Positions 1-10,454 are shown, counted from the first letter of the stretch. The stretch is DNA of 64,000 nt from Flavobacteriales bacterium (GCA_016721825.1 JADKHI010000002.1:310001-374000), one strand, 5' to 3'. A program made the numbers and translations. The notes: generated from the letters alone by a model not told the origin.

Positions 1-2
1 CG

Positions 3-461
3 AGCACGATCACGGTAGAACGGTCCTTCAAGGCCCCATTGGATCCGGTCTGGGCTGCCTGGACCGAAGCGGACATCCTGTGCCAGTGGTGGGCGCCCAA
101 ACCCTATCAGTGCGTCATCAAGTCCCTCGACTTCCGTGAAGGCGGGCGATGGCTCTACTACATGCAAGGGCCGGAGGGGGATCGGCATTGGTGCTACTTC
201 GACTACGAGGCCGTTCGGCCGAAGACCTACTTCTCCGGCAGCGATGCCTTTTGCGATGAGCACGGCGTGGCGAACAGCATCAAACCGAAGGTCAGTTGGG
301 AAGCGACATTCAGCGAGGGCAAAGATCAAACCATGGTGCGCATGGTCCTGCACTTCGATTCACCTGAAGATCTCGATCAGATCGTGGCGATGGGCTTCAG
401 GGAAGGCTTCACCATGGGCCTTGACCAATTGGATGCCCTGCTCGCGTCCTCAATTACTTGA
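3..461 (+). CDS. SRPBCC/AHSA1-domain protein, 5' end outside window
   Basis: The reading frame is open to the left edge, so the start codon lies upstream; 152 residues are visible. The visible start TITVERSFKAP followed by VWAAWTEADILCQWWAP is the usual opening of AHSA1/SRPBCC proteins (N-terminal strand, then the helix with a W-T and a WWxP motif). The family forms a helix-grip cavity that binds small hydrophobic ligands or Hsp90-type partners; the ligand cannot be read from sequence. It is the first of seven SRPBCC genes in a co-directional run ending near 5632. An internal TTG at 39 could be mistaken for a start, but it would remove the first conserved strand. Confidence 0.85.
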   Translation, partial: STITVERSFKAPLDPVWAAWTEADILCQWWAPKPYQCVIKSLDFREGGRWLYYMQGPEGDRHWCYFDYEAVRPKTYFSGSDAFCDEHGVANSIKPKVSWEATFSEGKDQTMVRMVLHFDSPEDLDQIVAMGFREGFTMGLDQLDALLASSIT

Positions 462-484
462 CGTACGTAATCAACTCCATCAAT

Positions 485-907
485 ATGAGCACGCCTACCC
501 GGGTCACCGTTAGCGCATTCATCAATAAGCCTGTGTCGATCGTCTGGAACGTTTGGACCGACCCAGCTCACATCATGCAATGGAACGCGGCCAGTGACGA
601 TTGGCATTGCCCCAAGGCCACCAACGATCCGCGCACAGGCGGCAAATTCAGCAGCACCATGGCCGCCCGTGATGGCAGCTTCAGCTTCGACTTCGAAGGT
701 GTGTACGACGATGTTCAACTACACAAGCGCATCGCTTACACCATGGCCGACGGTCGCACCTGCGAGATCCTCTTCACCGACGAGAACGGAGGAACAAGTG
801 TGGTCGAATCCTTCGATGCCGAGACCGAGAACAGCGTGGAGATGCAGAGAGGCGGCTGGCAAGCGATCCTCGATCGGTTCAAGGCGCACGCAGAGCGCAA
901 CGCCTGA
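485..907 (+). CDS. SRPBCC/AHSA1-domain protein
   Basis: This 140-residue protein has the SRPBCC helix-grip layout: an N-terminal strand (TRVTVSAFINKP), the helix VWNVWTDPAHIMQWN, a G-G-K-F strand near residue 55 and a final helix GGWQAILDRFKAH. That last stretch is the signature C-terminus of the AHSA1 subfamily. I chose the ATG at 485 because the conserved domain starts immediately after it. A TTG at 458, overlapping the previous stop, would add nine unconserved residues. It is the second gene of the SRPBCC run and is followed by a DUF1801 gene after 4 nt. Ligand and role are unknown. Confidence 0.85.
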   Translation: MSTPTRVTVSAFINKPVSIVWNVWTDPAHIMQWNAASDDWHCPKATNDPRTGGKFSSTMAARDGSFSFDFEGVYDDVQLHKRIAYTMADGRTCEILFTDENGGTSVVESFDAETENSVEMQRGGWQAILDRFKAHAERNA

Positions 908-911
908 CGTC

Positions 912-1304
912 ATGTCGATTCAACGCTTCGCCCCCGAAGTAACGGCCCTGCTCGATGCCAACAAGCATCCGTTGCGCAAGGAGATCGACCTGCTGCGTGC
1001 GATCGTTCTCGGCGCCGATGCTGCGATCGAGGAAGGGGTGAAGTGGAATGCCGCCAGCTTCCGAACCAGTGAGTGGTTCGCCACACTGAACGGCCCCAAG
1101 CAGGTGAAGGTGGCCATGATCATCCTGCATGCCGGTGCCAAGGTCAAGGGCCTTTTGCTGAAGGACCAGGTCGCCGATCCCCAAGGCCTGATCACCTGGC
1201 TGGGCAAGGACCGGGGCATGATCACCTTCAAGGCCGCAGCGGACATCAAGGGAAACGACAAAGCGCTGCAGGCTATCGTGCGCGACTGGATACATCTCAT
1301 ATAG
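912..1304 (+). CDS. DUF1801 family protein (YdhG-like fold)
   Basis: This 130-residue cytosolic protein has the DUF1801 pattern: an N-terminal helix that precedes LRKEIDLLRAIVLGAD, then EEGVKWNAASF (the K/W-N-x-x-S/P-F motif), then a strand rich in small residues (HAGAKVKG). DUF1801 proteins are small and mostly uncharacterised, and are often found beside SRPBCC and VOC genes as here. The gene starts 4 nt after the previous stop and 11 nt separate it from the GyrI-like gene, so co-transcription is likely. The ATG at 912 is the only start that keeps the full domain without the long upstream antisense-like extension. Confidence 0.75.
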   Translation: MSIQRFAPEVTALLDANKHPLRKEIDLLRAIVLGADAAIEEGVKWNAASFRTSEWFATLNGPKQVKVAMIILHAGAKVKGLLLKDQVADPQGLITWLGKDRGMITFKAAADIKGNDKALQAIVRDWIHLI

Positions 1305-1315
1305 CACCATTCACC

Positions 1316-1780
1316 ATGATCACCACACCTGAGCTCATCACCACAACAGAAGTAGCGACCGCAGTCATCCACCTCGTGGTCCCCGGCCGCGACATGCCGA
1401 AGTATATGGACCCTGCGATCCAGGAGGTCCTTAAGACTCTGGCCGACCAAGGCGAGCACCCGGCCGGGCCGATGTTCTCCTACCACCACCGCCGCCCGAT
1501 CGACACGTTCGACTTCGAGCTGGGTTTTCCGGTAAGCAAGCCGGTGAAGCCTTCGGGACGCGTGGTGGGCGGTGCATTGCCTGCGGTCACAGTCGTACGC
1601 GCCGTGTACCAAGGTCCATACGAAGGCCTTGCGGAAGGTTGGATGGCCTTGCAGAGATGGGTCCGCGACAAGGGCATCGCAGAGACCGGCCGCTTCTGGG
1701 AGAGCTACCTCACGAATCCGATGGAAGTCGCCGATCCGAAGGACTATCGGACGGAACTGAATTGGATCATCGGCGCTTGA
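1316..1780 (+). CDS. GyrI-like / AraC effector-binding domain protein
   Basis: The 154-residue protein matches the stand-alone GyrI-like (SHS2-module) small-molecule-binding fold. An N-terminal strand with VIHLVVPGRDMPKYMDPAIQ is followed by GPMFSYHHRR, a P-hydrophobic strand, VVRAVYQGPYEGLAEGW (the typical Y-x-G-P-Y motif) and the C-terminal Y-L-T-N-P segment. Such domains bind drugs or metabolites, either free or fused to AraC/MerR DNA-binding domains; no DNA-binding domain is present here. It sits inside the SRPBCC run, 11 nt after the DUF1801 gene, and may act as a ligand-binding or sequestering protein. Confidence 0.75.
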   Translation: MITTPELITTTEVATAVIHLVVPGRDMPKYMDPAIQEVLKTLADQGEHPAGPMFSYHHRRPIDTFDFELGFPVSKPVKPSGRVVGGALPAVTVVRAVYQGPYEGLAEGWMALQRWVRDKGIAETGRFWESYLTNPMEVADPKDYRTELNWIIGA

Positions 1781-1813
1781 AGGGCTGGACAGATCCGGCA
1801 GAAGCACGTCGCT

Positions 1814-2281
1814 ATGACAACCATGGGCCCCATCACCTCCGCACATGAACTCGTGATCACCCGCACCTTCGAGGCGCGTCGCGCGCTGGTGTTCGCGTGC
1901 TGGACCGAAGAGGAGCACAAGGAGCATTGGCAGGGCGCTCCGGAGGGATCCACGGTCACCTTCCACGAAGCGGATATCCGTCCGGGTGGGTTCTTCAAGT
2001 TGTGCATGCGTTCGCCTGAATGCGTGGGTCACTGGGTGCAGGGGACCTATGTCCGCGTGGTGAAGCCCGAATTGCTGGAGTTCACCCATTGCTGGCTGGA
2101 CGCAGAAGGACGATCGGGGCACGAGACCCTCGTCACCGTCACCTTCGCGCAGCAGGGCACGGGCACCGAGCTCACCCTCTGGCAACGCGGCTTCATATCC
2201 GCTGGCTCCCGTAATGGACATGAACAAGGCTGGAGCAGCACCTTGGAGCGCCTCACTGCGTACCTCAACGAGATCAACTGA
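1814..2281 (+). CDS. SRPBCC/AHSA1-domain protein
   Basis: A 155-residue AHSA1-type SRPBCC protein. The domain begins HELVITRTFEARRALVFACW with the E-E-H-K-E-H-W variant of the WWxP helix, has the R-P-G-G-F-F strand, ESPECVGHW-type loop and ends in an HEQGWSSTLERLTAYL helix. The opening is very similar to that of the genes at 2724 and 5129, which suggests tandem duplication. The start at 1814 (ATG) fits the family; a second ATG nine bases later is possible. The 33-nt gap before it holds no clear promoter, so it probably belongs to the same transcript as its neighbours. Confidence 0.85.
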   Translation: MTTMGPITSAHELVITRTFEARRALVFACWTEEEHKEHWQGAPEGSTVTFHEADIRPGGFFKLCMRSPECVGHWVQGTYVRVVKPELLEFTHCWLDAEGRSGHETLVTVTFAQQGTGTELTLWQRGFISAGSRNGHEQGWSSTLERLTAYLNEIN

Positions 2282-2303
2282 ACATCCTGACGCCCACAGA
2301 ACC

Positions 2304-2714
2304 ATGCCTACCCAGATCTTCGTCAATATGCAGGTCATGGACCTTGCTACAAGCATGAGCTTCTTCAAGAAGCTCGGCTGGAAGTTCAACATGCAGTTCA
2401 CCAATGAGGACGCGGCCTGTCTGGTGATCAGCGACAGCATTTATTGCATGCTGCACACACCATCCAGCCTCCAGCGGTTCCTTCCGACGGGCAAGACCGC
2501 GGCTGATCCCTCGAAGAACACCGAGGTGCTGCTCGCTTTCTCCGTGGAGAACAAGGAGGGAGTGGAAGCGCTTTACGCCAACGCCATCGCCGGCGGCGCC
2601 ACGGAATGCCGTCCGGCGGAGGACCACGGCTTCATGTACGCCCGAAGCTTCAACGACCTGGACGGCCACATCTGGGAGGTGTTCTGGATGGATCCGCACC
2701 ACGTCGTGGCCTGA
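2304..2714 (+). CDS. VOC-family (glyoxalase/extradiol dioxygenase fold) protein
   Basis: The 136-residue protein shows the paired beta-alpha-beta-beta-beta modules of the VOC superfamily: IFVNMQVMDLATSMSFFKKL at the N-terminus and a C-terminal DLDGHIWEVFWMDP motif, whose Glu would be the last metal ligand. This layout resembles the YaeR/YhdF-like or glyoxalase-like VOC proteins often found with SRPBCC and DUF1801 genes. Substrate is unknown. The ATG at 2304 lies 22 nt after the preceding SRPBCC stop and the gene is 9 nt from the next SRPBCC gene, so it is probably within the operon. Confidence 0.8.
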   Translation: MPTQIFVNMQVMDLATSMSFFKKLGWKFNMQFTNEDAACLVISDSIYCMLHTPSSLQRFLPTGKTAADPSKNTEVLLAFSVENKEGVEALYANAIAGGATECRPAEDHGFMYARSFNDLDGHIWEVFWMDPHHVVA

Positions 2715-2723
2715 TCCAACACC

Positions 2724-3197
2724 ATGTCCATGGAAGCCCCAACCGATACCGTCAGCCGCACGCTCGTCATCACGCGCACCTTCGAGGCGCCGCCACGGCT
2801 GGTGTTCCTGGCCTGGTCGAAGCCCGAGCATTTGGTGCGTTGGTTCGGCCCGAACGACTTCACCCTGCCGACCTGTGAGCAGGACTTCCGCGTTGGTGGG
2901 GCGTATCGCTTCTGCATGCACGCACCGGACGGGAGCGACCACTGGGTGGAAGGCGAATACCTGGAGATCAGCGAGTACGACAAGCTCGTTTTCACCTGGA
3001 CGCGGAGCGATGGGCTACCCGAACCCTGGGTGGATAACGTGGTGACCCTGACCTTCGAGGACCTCGGCGGGCGAACGAAGTTCACGATGCATCACGCGTT
3101 CTTCAACACCACATCGCACCGCGATGAGCACCACGGTGGATGGGTCGAATGCTACGATCGACTGGCCGGCTTCCTGGACCAATACCGGACGTCATGA
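2724..3197 (+). CDS. SRPBCC/AHSA1-domain protein
   Basis: A 157-residue AHSA1-type SRPBCC protein. It has the TLVITRTFEAPPRLVFLAWS helix-strand start, the H-L-V-R-W-F-G-P motif, the R-V-G-G-A-Y-R-F strand and the closing H-H-G-G-W-V-E-C-Y-D-R-L helix. The stop codon overlaps the ATG of the following DUF1801 gene by 4 nt, pointing to translational coupling. The sequence is close in layout to the genes at 1814 and 5129, so local duplication is likely. The helix-grip cavity suggests ligand binding; no catalytic residue can be assigned. Confidence 0.87.
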   Translation: MSMEAPTDTVSRTLVITRTFEAPPRLVFLAWSKPEHLVRWFGPNDFTLPTCEQDFRVGGAYRFCMHAPDGSDHWVEGEYLEISEYDKLVFTWTRSDGLPEPWVDNVVTLTFEDLGGRTKFTMHHAFFNTTSHRDEHHGGWVECYDRLAGFLDQYRTS

Positions 3198-3616
3198 AAA
3201 GCAAGATCTCGAACACCGACGATTACCTGACCGCGCTGCCGAACGATCAACGCGAGGCGTTGCTGAAGCTGCGCAAGCAGATCCTGACCGCTGCGCCCGG
3301 GGCCGAGGAGCACTTCGGTTACGGTCTGCCCGGTTTCAAGCTGCTCGGCCATCCCTTGATCTACATGGGTGCGGCGAAGGAGCATTGCGCCTTGTATGGA
3401 AAGATGCCGGCCGGTTTCGCTGAGGCCTTGAAAGGCTTCAAGCAGAGCAAGGGGTCGGTTCACTTCACGCCGGCCAAGCCGATCCCGGCCGCATTGGTGA
3501 AGGCCATCGTGAAGGCGAAGGTGATGGAGCAGCACGCTCGCTGGGGAGTGAAGCCGGACAAGAAGGCCACTGCCCAAGCGAAGACCGCAAACCGACGGAT
3601 GGCGACCCGAAAGTGA
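3194..3616 (+). CDS. DUF1801 family protein
   Basis: The 140-residue protein has the DUF1801 motifs: DDYLTALPNDQREALLKLRKQI at the N-terminus, then E-E-H-F-G-Y-G-L-P-G-F and an F-T-P-A-K-P-I-P segment typical of the iron-chaperone-like YdhG group. The C-terminus is Lys-rich and low-complexity. Its ATG overlaps the upstream SRPBCC stop in an ATGA arrangement at 3194-3197, which fixes the start. It is the second DUF1801 gene in the run, and its partner is again an SRPBCC gene. The function of the family is not established. Confidence 0.78.
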   Translation: MKSKISNTDDYLTALPNDQREALLKLRKQILTAAPGAEEHFGYGLPGFKLLGHPLIYMGAAKEHCALYGKMPAGFAEALKGFKQSKGSVHFTPAKPIPAALVKAIVKAKVMEQHARWGVKPDKKATAQAKTANRRMATRK

Positions 3617-3651
3617 TCCTGAACACGTAACCAACGCCCGAACGACCGACC

Positions 3652-4194
3652 ATGCTCTTCTACATCCTCCTCGTAATTGGGCTGCTGATCGCGGCCGTGA
3701 TCATCCGCGCGTTGACCAAGCCGGACGTGGTGCGTTACCAACGCAGCACGTGGATCAACGCCGGCCCCGATCGGATCATTCCGCACGTTGCGAATTTCCA
3801 CAACTGGAGAGCCTGGTCCCCTTGGGAGAACATGGGAGAGATGGAGCGCACGTATGGCGGGCCAATGGAAGGTGTCGGGGCGAAGTACGGTTGGACGAGC
3901 AAGGGCAGGGCGGGAGAGGGGTCCATGGAAGTGCTGCAAAGCACCGCCAGCGGCGTCAAGATCGACCTGCATTTCATCAAGCCCTTTAAGAACGACTGCG
4001 TGGTCACCTTCGAGTTCACACCGGAACGAGGCGGTACTGCCGTCAACTGGGTCATGGACGGCCCAACCCCTTTCATGGGCAAGGTGATGAGCGTCTTTAT
4101 GGACATGGACAAGATGATCGGCAAGGACTTCGAGATCGGCCTGGCCGGGCTGAAGCGCGCAGTGGAGGAGGGGAACGGGAAATCCGGATCGTGA
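3652..4194 (+). CDS. Membrane-anchored SRPBCC (polyketide cyclase-like) protein
   Basis: The 180-residue protein differs from the other SRPBCC genes here because it begins with a transmembrane helix (LFYILLVIGLLIAAVIIRAL). This is followed by a polyketide-cyclase/dehydrase-type SRPBCC domain: ST-W-I-N-A-G-P-D-R-I at residues 30-40, the WSPWENM motif, a Y-G-G-P-x-x-G-x-G-A-x-Y-x-W strand and a long C-terminal helix. That arrangement matches widespread Bacteroidota membrane-tethered SRPBCC proteins of unknown function. The stop overlaps the next gene by one base (TGATG), implying coupling. Confidence 0.83.
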   Translation: MLFYILLVIGLLIAAVIIRALTKPDVVRYQRSTWINAGPDRIIPHVANFHNWRAWSPWENMGEMERTYGGPMEGVGAKYGWTSKGRAGEGSMEVLQSTASGVKIDLHFIKPFKNDCVVTFEFTPERGGTAVNWVMDGPTPFMGKVMSVFMDMDKMIGKDFEIGLAGLKRAVEEGNGKSGS

Positions 4195-4646
4195 TGAGCA
4201 GCCCGTCGTCCGGTGCAGCACACGAGGTCAGATCGGTGCGCCTGCTAAGCGCTTCACGGGATCGGGTGTTCGCGGCGTGGACCGACCCGGAGCAGCTCGC
4301 CCGCTGGTGGGGGCCAAAGGGCTTCACGAACACCTTTCATGCCTTCGAGCTTAGGCCGGAAGGTCTTTGGGACTTCACCATGCATGGTCCGAACAACACG
4401 GGCTTCCGGAACACGTGCCTCTTCAAACGGATCGAACCGCCCGGCTACCTGGAGTTCGATCACTTGAAGGAGATGCACTTCTACAAGGCCATGGTCACCT
4501 TAACTGGGACACCTGAAGGAACGCGCATCGAATGGACGATGCGTTTCGACACCGTGGAAGAATTGGCACCGATCCGCGCATTCATTGAACTCGCGAATGA
4601 AGAGAACCTGGACAAGCTGGAAGCCCTGCTTCTGCATATGAAATGA
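4194..4646 (+). CDS. SRPBCC/AHSA1-domain protein
   Basis: A 150-residue AHSA1-type SRPBCC protein with an R-S-V-R-L-L-S-A-S-R-D-R-V-F-A-A-W-T helix, followed by L-A-R-W-W-G-P-K-G-F, the single best preserved WWGPKGF motif in this run. Start: ATG at 4194 overlaps the preceding stop by one base; a GTG three bases earlier is an alternative. The expected C-terminal helix (ANEENLDKLEALLLHM) is present. No catalytic residues are evident and ligand binding is the general family role. Confidence 0.86.
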   Translation: MSSPSSGAAHEVRSVRLLSASRDRVFAAWTDPEQLARWWGPKGFTNTFHAFELRPEGLWDFTMHGPNNTGFRNTCLFKRIEPPGYLEFDHLKEMHFYKAMVTLTGTPEGTRIEWTMRFDTVEELAPIRAFIELANEENLDKLEALLLHMK

Positions 4647-4689
4647 ACCAACGGTACCGGGCCGGACCCGGAAGAATGCGAACGAACAC

Positions 4690-5067
4690 ATGAAGAAGAT
4701 AACCATCGCCTACTGGATCGTGAACGGCCTCTTGGCTGCCTTTATGATCTTCTCCAGTCTGGACAACGTCGTCACCGGCGAACAGTCCGTAGCCTTCATT
4801 CACGACAAGATGGGCTACCCGGTCTACTTCATCCCGTGGATCGGTGTGGCCAAGATCCTCGGGGCCATCGCCATCCTCTTGCCCATGCTGCCAGCGCGGG
4901 TGAAGGAGTGGGCCTACTTCGGTTTCTTCATGGACCTGAGCACGGCCATCTATTCCTTCATCGCGCTCGGTGAGCACGTGAGCGGCTACGCACCCATGTT
5001 CATTTTCGTCGGTGTACTGATCGCTGCATACATCCTCCACCATAAGCGTTTGAAAGCTGCGGCCTGA
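4690..5067 (+). CDS. DoxX-like small membrane protein
   Basis: A 125-residue integral membrane protein with four predicted transmembrane segments, at roughly residues 5-22, 45-65, 70-92 and 100-117. The overall pattern, M-G-Y-P-x-Y-F-I-P-W-I-G-V-A-K-I-L-G, is typical of the DoxX-like (DUF4260/DoxX_2) group that commonly accompanies SRPBCC and ArsR genes in Bacteroidota. Proposed roles for relatives involve redox or thiosulfate metabolism, but nothing in this sequence specifies one. It lies 43 nt after the previous SRPBCC gene and is probably in the same transcript. Confidence 0.75.
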   Translation: MKKITIAYWIVNGLLAAFMIFSSLDNVVTGEQSVAFIHDKMGYPVYFIPWIGVAKILGAIAILLPMLPARVKEWAYFGFFMDLSTAIYSFIALGEHVSGYAPMFIFVGVLIAAYILHHKRLKAAA

Positions 5068-5104
5068 GGTGCCTGTGGTTTCAGTGAGGGCTGTGGCGGG
5101 GTAC

Positions 5105-5112
5105 TATCTTCG
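5105..5112 (+). promoter_or_regulatory. -7 box TATCTTCG
   Basis: Matches the Bacteroidota -7 consensus TAnnTTTG with C for the last T, 16 nt before the ATG at 5129. It supports starting the last SRPBCC gene at 5129 and suggests that gene has its own transcript. Confidence 0.55.
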
Positions 5113-5128
5113 TCGGCATCCCTCCTCC

Positions 5129-5632
5129 ATGGCACCAGCTGTCGAAAACCTTACCGGCAACGTCGTCACTACGCCGGCATCCACCGAGATCCGGATCACA
5201 CGGGTCTTCCTGGCACCACGCGAACTGGTCTACAAGGCATGGACCTCGGCGGAGATGCTCGTGCACTGGTTCGGTTGTGCGGCGTTCACCACCATTAGTG
5301 CTGAAGCGGAAGCGCGCGTGGGTGGTACTTGGCGTGTGGTGTTGCGTTCACCCGATGGGACCGATTTTCCAGCCTTTGGACGCTACCTCGAACTCGTCCC
5401 TGTGGAACGGATCGCCATGACGCATCAGTGGGAGAAGCAGGTGGTGGAGGTGAACCCTGCTGGGCTCGAGACCGTCGTCACGGTCGAGCTCTTCGAGGTT
5501 CCGGGTGGCACGCGGCTGGAGTTCCGGCAGACCGGTCTGGCCAGCGAAGCCTCGCGTGACTCACATGTCGGCGGCTGGTGCGATTCGATGGATGCACTAT
5601 CAGGCCACTTGGCGGATAAGGGGAGTTCCTAG
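5129..5632 (+). CDS. SRPBCC/AHSA1-domain protein
   Basis: A 167-residue AHSA1-type SRPBCC protein: STEIRITRVFLAPRELVYKAW, then M-L-V-H-W-F-G and the A-R-V-G-G-T-W-R-V strand, closing with H-V-G-G-W-C-D-S-M-D-A-L. A GTG at 5069 would add 20 residues, but a TATCTTCG promoter-like box at 5105-5112 lies inside that extension, so the ATG at 5129 is preferred. This is the last gene of the run. It converges on ppsA with an 11-nt gap and no visible terminator hairpin. Confidence 0.86.
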   Translation: MAPAVENLTGNVVTTPASTEIRITRVFLAPRELVYKAWTSAEMLVHWFGCAAFTTISAEAEARVGGTWRVVLRSPDGTDFPAFGRYLELVPVERIAMTHQWEKQVVEVNPAGLETVVTVELFEVPGGTRLEFRQTGLASEASRDSHVGGWCDSMDALSGHLADKGSS

Positions 5633-5643
5633 CGCGTTAAGAG

Positions 5644-8118
<2,475 letters not shown>

Positions 8119-8281
8119 GCTTGAATGGTCCGAGAGGAATGATGACAATAAGACGTAGCCTTCAACGGAAGGTCATCCATGGAAGTTCTGAGCAGAGCAA
8201 AAGTCCTGCTGGATGCTGTAGCAAAGAAGCACTATCGTCCCGAACATGGCGTGTAGAACAATTCGTCAGATCAATAAGCCG

Positions 8282-8303
8282 CACGGGGTGGGAATTCCCC
8301 GTG
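8282..8303. repeat. 7-bp inverted repeat in the ppsA / sugar dehydrogenase gap
   Basis: CACGGGG and CCCCGTG form a 7-bp stem around an 8-nt loop. There is no T-run, so it is not an obvious terminator. The rest of the 335-nt divergent interval 8119-8453 holds no gene I can support and no convincing -7 box. Confidence 0.4.
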
Positions 8304-8453
8304 AGTGGGTGATCCTTGCCGCCTACGGTCATGATGAGCACGCGCAACGCAGGTGAAGGATCCACGACCCAGCGTACCGAAACACCAGTTGGCAAAGCGC
8401 GGCACGTGATCACCTGTGGAAGGGCGAACACATCCACTCGCACCCGTTCTCCC

Positions 8454-10331
8454 ATGAAAGCAATGCTACTCTCGCTCGGCGTGCTCACCGCTCAACTGAC
8501 CCTTGGTCAAACCGTGATCTTGGAACCCGTCGTATCGGGCTTGACCAATCCCGTCGACATCGCGAATGCCGGTGATGCGCGGCTCTTCATTGCCCAGCGC
8601 GCAGGCCTGATCCGCATTCTGCAACCGAACGGGGTGCTGGACCCGGTCCCATTTCTTAACCTCACGGATCGGGTGCTCAGTACCAGCAACGAGCAGGGAC
8701 TGTTGGGCCTGACCTTCGACCCCAACTATGCGAGCAACGGCTTCCTCTATGTGAACTACGTCGCGGGAACAGGCAACGGTACCACGCGGATCTCGCGCTT
8801 CACCGTAACACCAGACCCTGAGGTGGCAAGCCCAACGAGCGAGGTGATCCTCTTCAGCCTGGCCCAACCGGCCACCAATCACAACGGGGGTGACCTGGAA
8901 TTCGGTCCGGACGGGAACCTTTGGTTCGCGCTTGGAGATGGTGGTGGGACGGGAGATCCGAACAACTTGGCGCAGAACATGACCACTCCGTTGGGGAAGA
9001 TGATCCGCATCAACGTGAGCGGTGGGCCGCCTTACACCATTCCGGCCGACAACCCGTTCGCCAATGCTGACCCGGCCGACACGCTCCGCTCCATCTGGGC
9101 CAATGGATTGCGGAATCCTTATCGGTTCAGCTTCGACCGCCTGACCGGAGATGTATGGATCGGTGATGTGGGACAGGGCGCACAGGAAGAGGTGGACTTC
9201 GTTCCTGCGGGTGTGAACAATGGCCCCAACTTCGGTTGGCGCTGCTATGAGGGCACCGCTGCCTACAACACAACGGGTTGCCAGCCTATGGCGAACTATG
9301 TTCAACCCATCTACCAACACCTGCATTCCGATGGTTCCTGTTCGCTCATCGGTGGCTTCGTCTATCGGGGCGGTTCGTATCCCTCGCTTTACGGCAAATA
9401 CATCTACACGGACTATTGCCATGGACGCATCCACGCCCTTCAACCGAACGGATTGGGGGGCTGGACACCAAGTACCTTGATGGCGAGCGGCAGCTTCGGT
9501 CTGTCAGGGTTCGGTGAGGATGCGAGCGGTGGCCTGTACGTATGCAACACCTCCACGGGCGTGATCTCACGAATCATCGATCCAGCAGCAGTGGTGCGCT
9601 TGGATCCCTCTGTTCTGTTGGACGGTCCTCTGAACAGCACAACACTTATCATGAACGACGACCTGCGTGTGAACGGGACCATTCCTTTGACAGAGCCTTA
9701 CACTGCGCTGGGCTATGCGCAGGCTGGCGGAGGCGGTGGGGAGACCACCAATGCCACCGTATTGAGCACTATAGGCAACAATGCCATTGTGGATTGGGTG
9801 CGGTTGGAGTTGCGCAGCGCCACGGAACCCAGTGTCATTGTGGCCACACGGCAAGCCTTGGTGCAACGCGATGGCGGCATTGTGAAGGCGAATGGGACGG
9901 CCAGCGTGGAGTTCGGTGTTGGGCCAGGCAATTACTTCGTGGTGGTGCGGCATCGCAATCATCTGGGGGTGATGACCGCAAGCCCTGTTGCGCTGACCAC
10001 CACAGCGATGGTCGTAGACCTTACTGCAGCTGTGACAAGCACCTACGGTTCAGAAGCGCGTAAGACCGTGGGGGGGAAACAAGCTTTGTGGTCGGGTAAC
10101 GTGATGGTGGATGACCGCTTGCGCTACACCGGACTGAGCAACGACCGCGACCCCATCCTCTCCGCCATCGGTGGCACAGTACCCACCAACACCGCCACTG
10201 GCTACCGGGTCGAGGATGTGAACTTGGATGGCTCTGTGCGATACACCGGCACAGCGAACGACCGCGATCCGATCCTCTCGAACATCGGAGGGGTGACGCC
10301 CACCAACATGCGTTTGGAACAACTGCCTTGA
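8454..10331 (+). CDS. Secreted PQQ-type sugar dehydrogenase with two C-terminal dockerin-like repeats
   Basis: The 625-residue exported protein starts with a signal peptide (MLLSLGVLTAQLTLGQ), so ATG 8454 is preferred to 8316. Residues about 20-390 form the six-bladed propeller of the glucose/sorbosone dehydrogenase family: NEQGLLGLTFDPNY, NHNGGDLEFGPDGNLW, GDGGGTGDP, ANGLRNPYRFSFD, NFGWRCYEG and G-F-V-Y-R-G. Homologues oxidise sugars or aldoses using PQQ and calcium. A roughly 100-residue linker domain (about 395-495) follows. The end carries two repeats of about 32 residues, each with a (L/V)RYTG-x2-NDRDPIL-x2-IGG core, and finishes LEQLP. The tail looks like a calcium-binding surface-anchoring or T9SS-related module, which is inference. 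Confidence 0.85.
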   Translation: MKAMLLSLGVLTAQLTLGQTVILEPVVSGLTNPVDIANAGDARLFIAQRAGLIRILQPNGVLDPVPFLNLTDRVLSTSNEQGLLGLTFDPNYASNGFLYVNYVAGTGNGTTRISRFTVTPDPEVASPTSEVILFSLAQPATNHNGGDLEFGPDGNLWFALGDGGGTGDPNNLAQNMTTPLGKMIRINVSGGPPYTIPADNPFANADPADTLRSIWANGLRNPYRFSFDRLTGDVWIGDVGQGAQEEVDFVPAGVNNGPNFGWRCYEGTAAYNTTGCQPMANYVQPIYQHLHSDGSCSLIGGFVYRGGSYPSLYGKYIYTDYCHGRIHALQPNGLGGWTPSTLMASGSFGLSGFGEDASGGLYVCNTSTGVISRIIDPAAVVRLDPSVLLDGPLNSTTLIMNDDLRVNGTIPLTEPYTALGYAQAGGGGGETTNATVLSTIGNNAIVDWVRLELRSATEPSVIVATRQALVQRDGGIVKANGTASVEFGVGPGNYFVVVRHRNHLGVMTASPVALTTTAMVVDLTAAVTSTYGSEARKTVGGKQALWSGNVMVDDRLRYTGLSNDRDPILSAIGGTVPTNTATGYRVEDVNLDGSVRYTGTANDRDPILSNIGGVTPTNMRLEQLP

Positions 10332-10430
10332 ACGAAGAGATGATCCTACCAGCCGCAACCCATCGCGCCAGTGATCTTGAACCGGTGAACGGTATTCGTA
10401 GCGCAGCGTCGGCTGGTCAGAAACGGGACC

Positions 10431-10438
10431 TAGCTTTC
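10431..10438 (+). promoter_or_regulatory. -7-like box TAGCTTTC
   Basis: Lies 16 nt before the ATG of the Lys/Ala-rich small protein and matches TAnnTTT at seven of eight consensus positions. Confidence 0.4.
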
Positions 10439-10454
10439 GCCAAACACACAGTAC

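Noticed and set aside
920..2440. 506-residue reverse-strand ORF opposite the SRPBCC array
   Set aside because: Covers four well-supported plus-strand genes and has no family signature.
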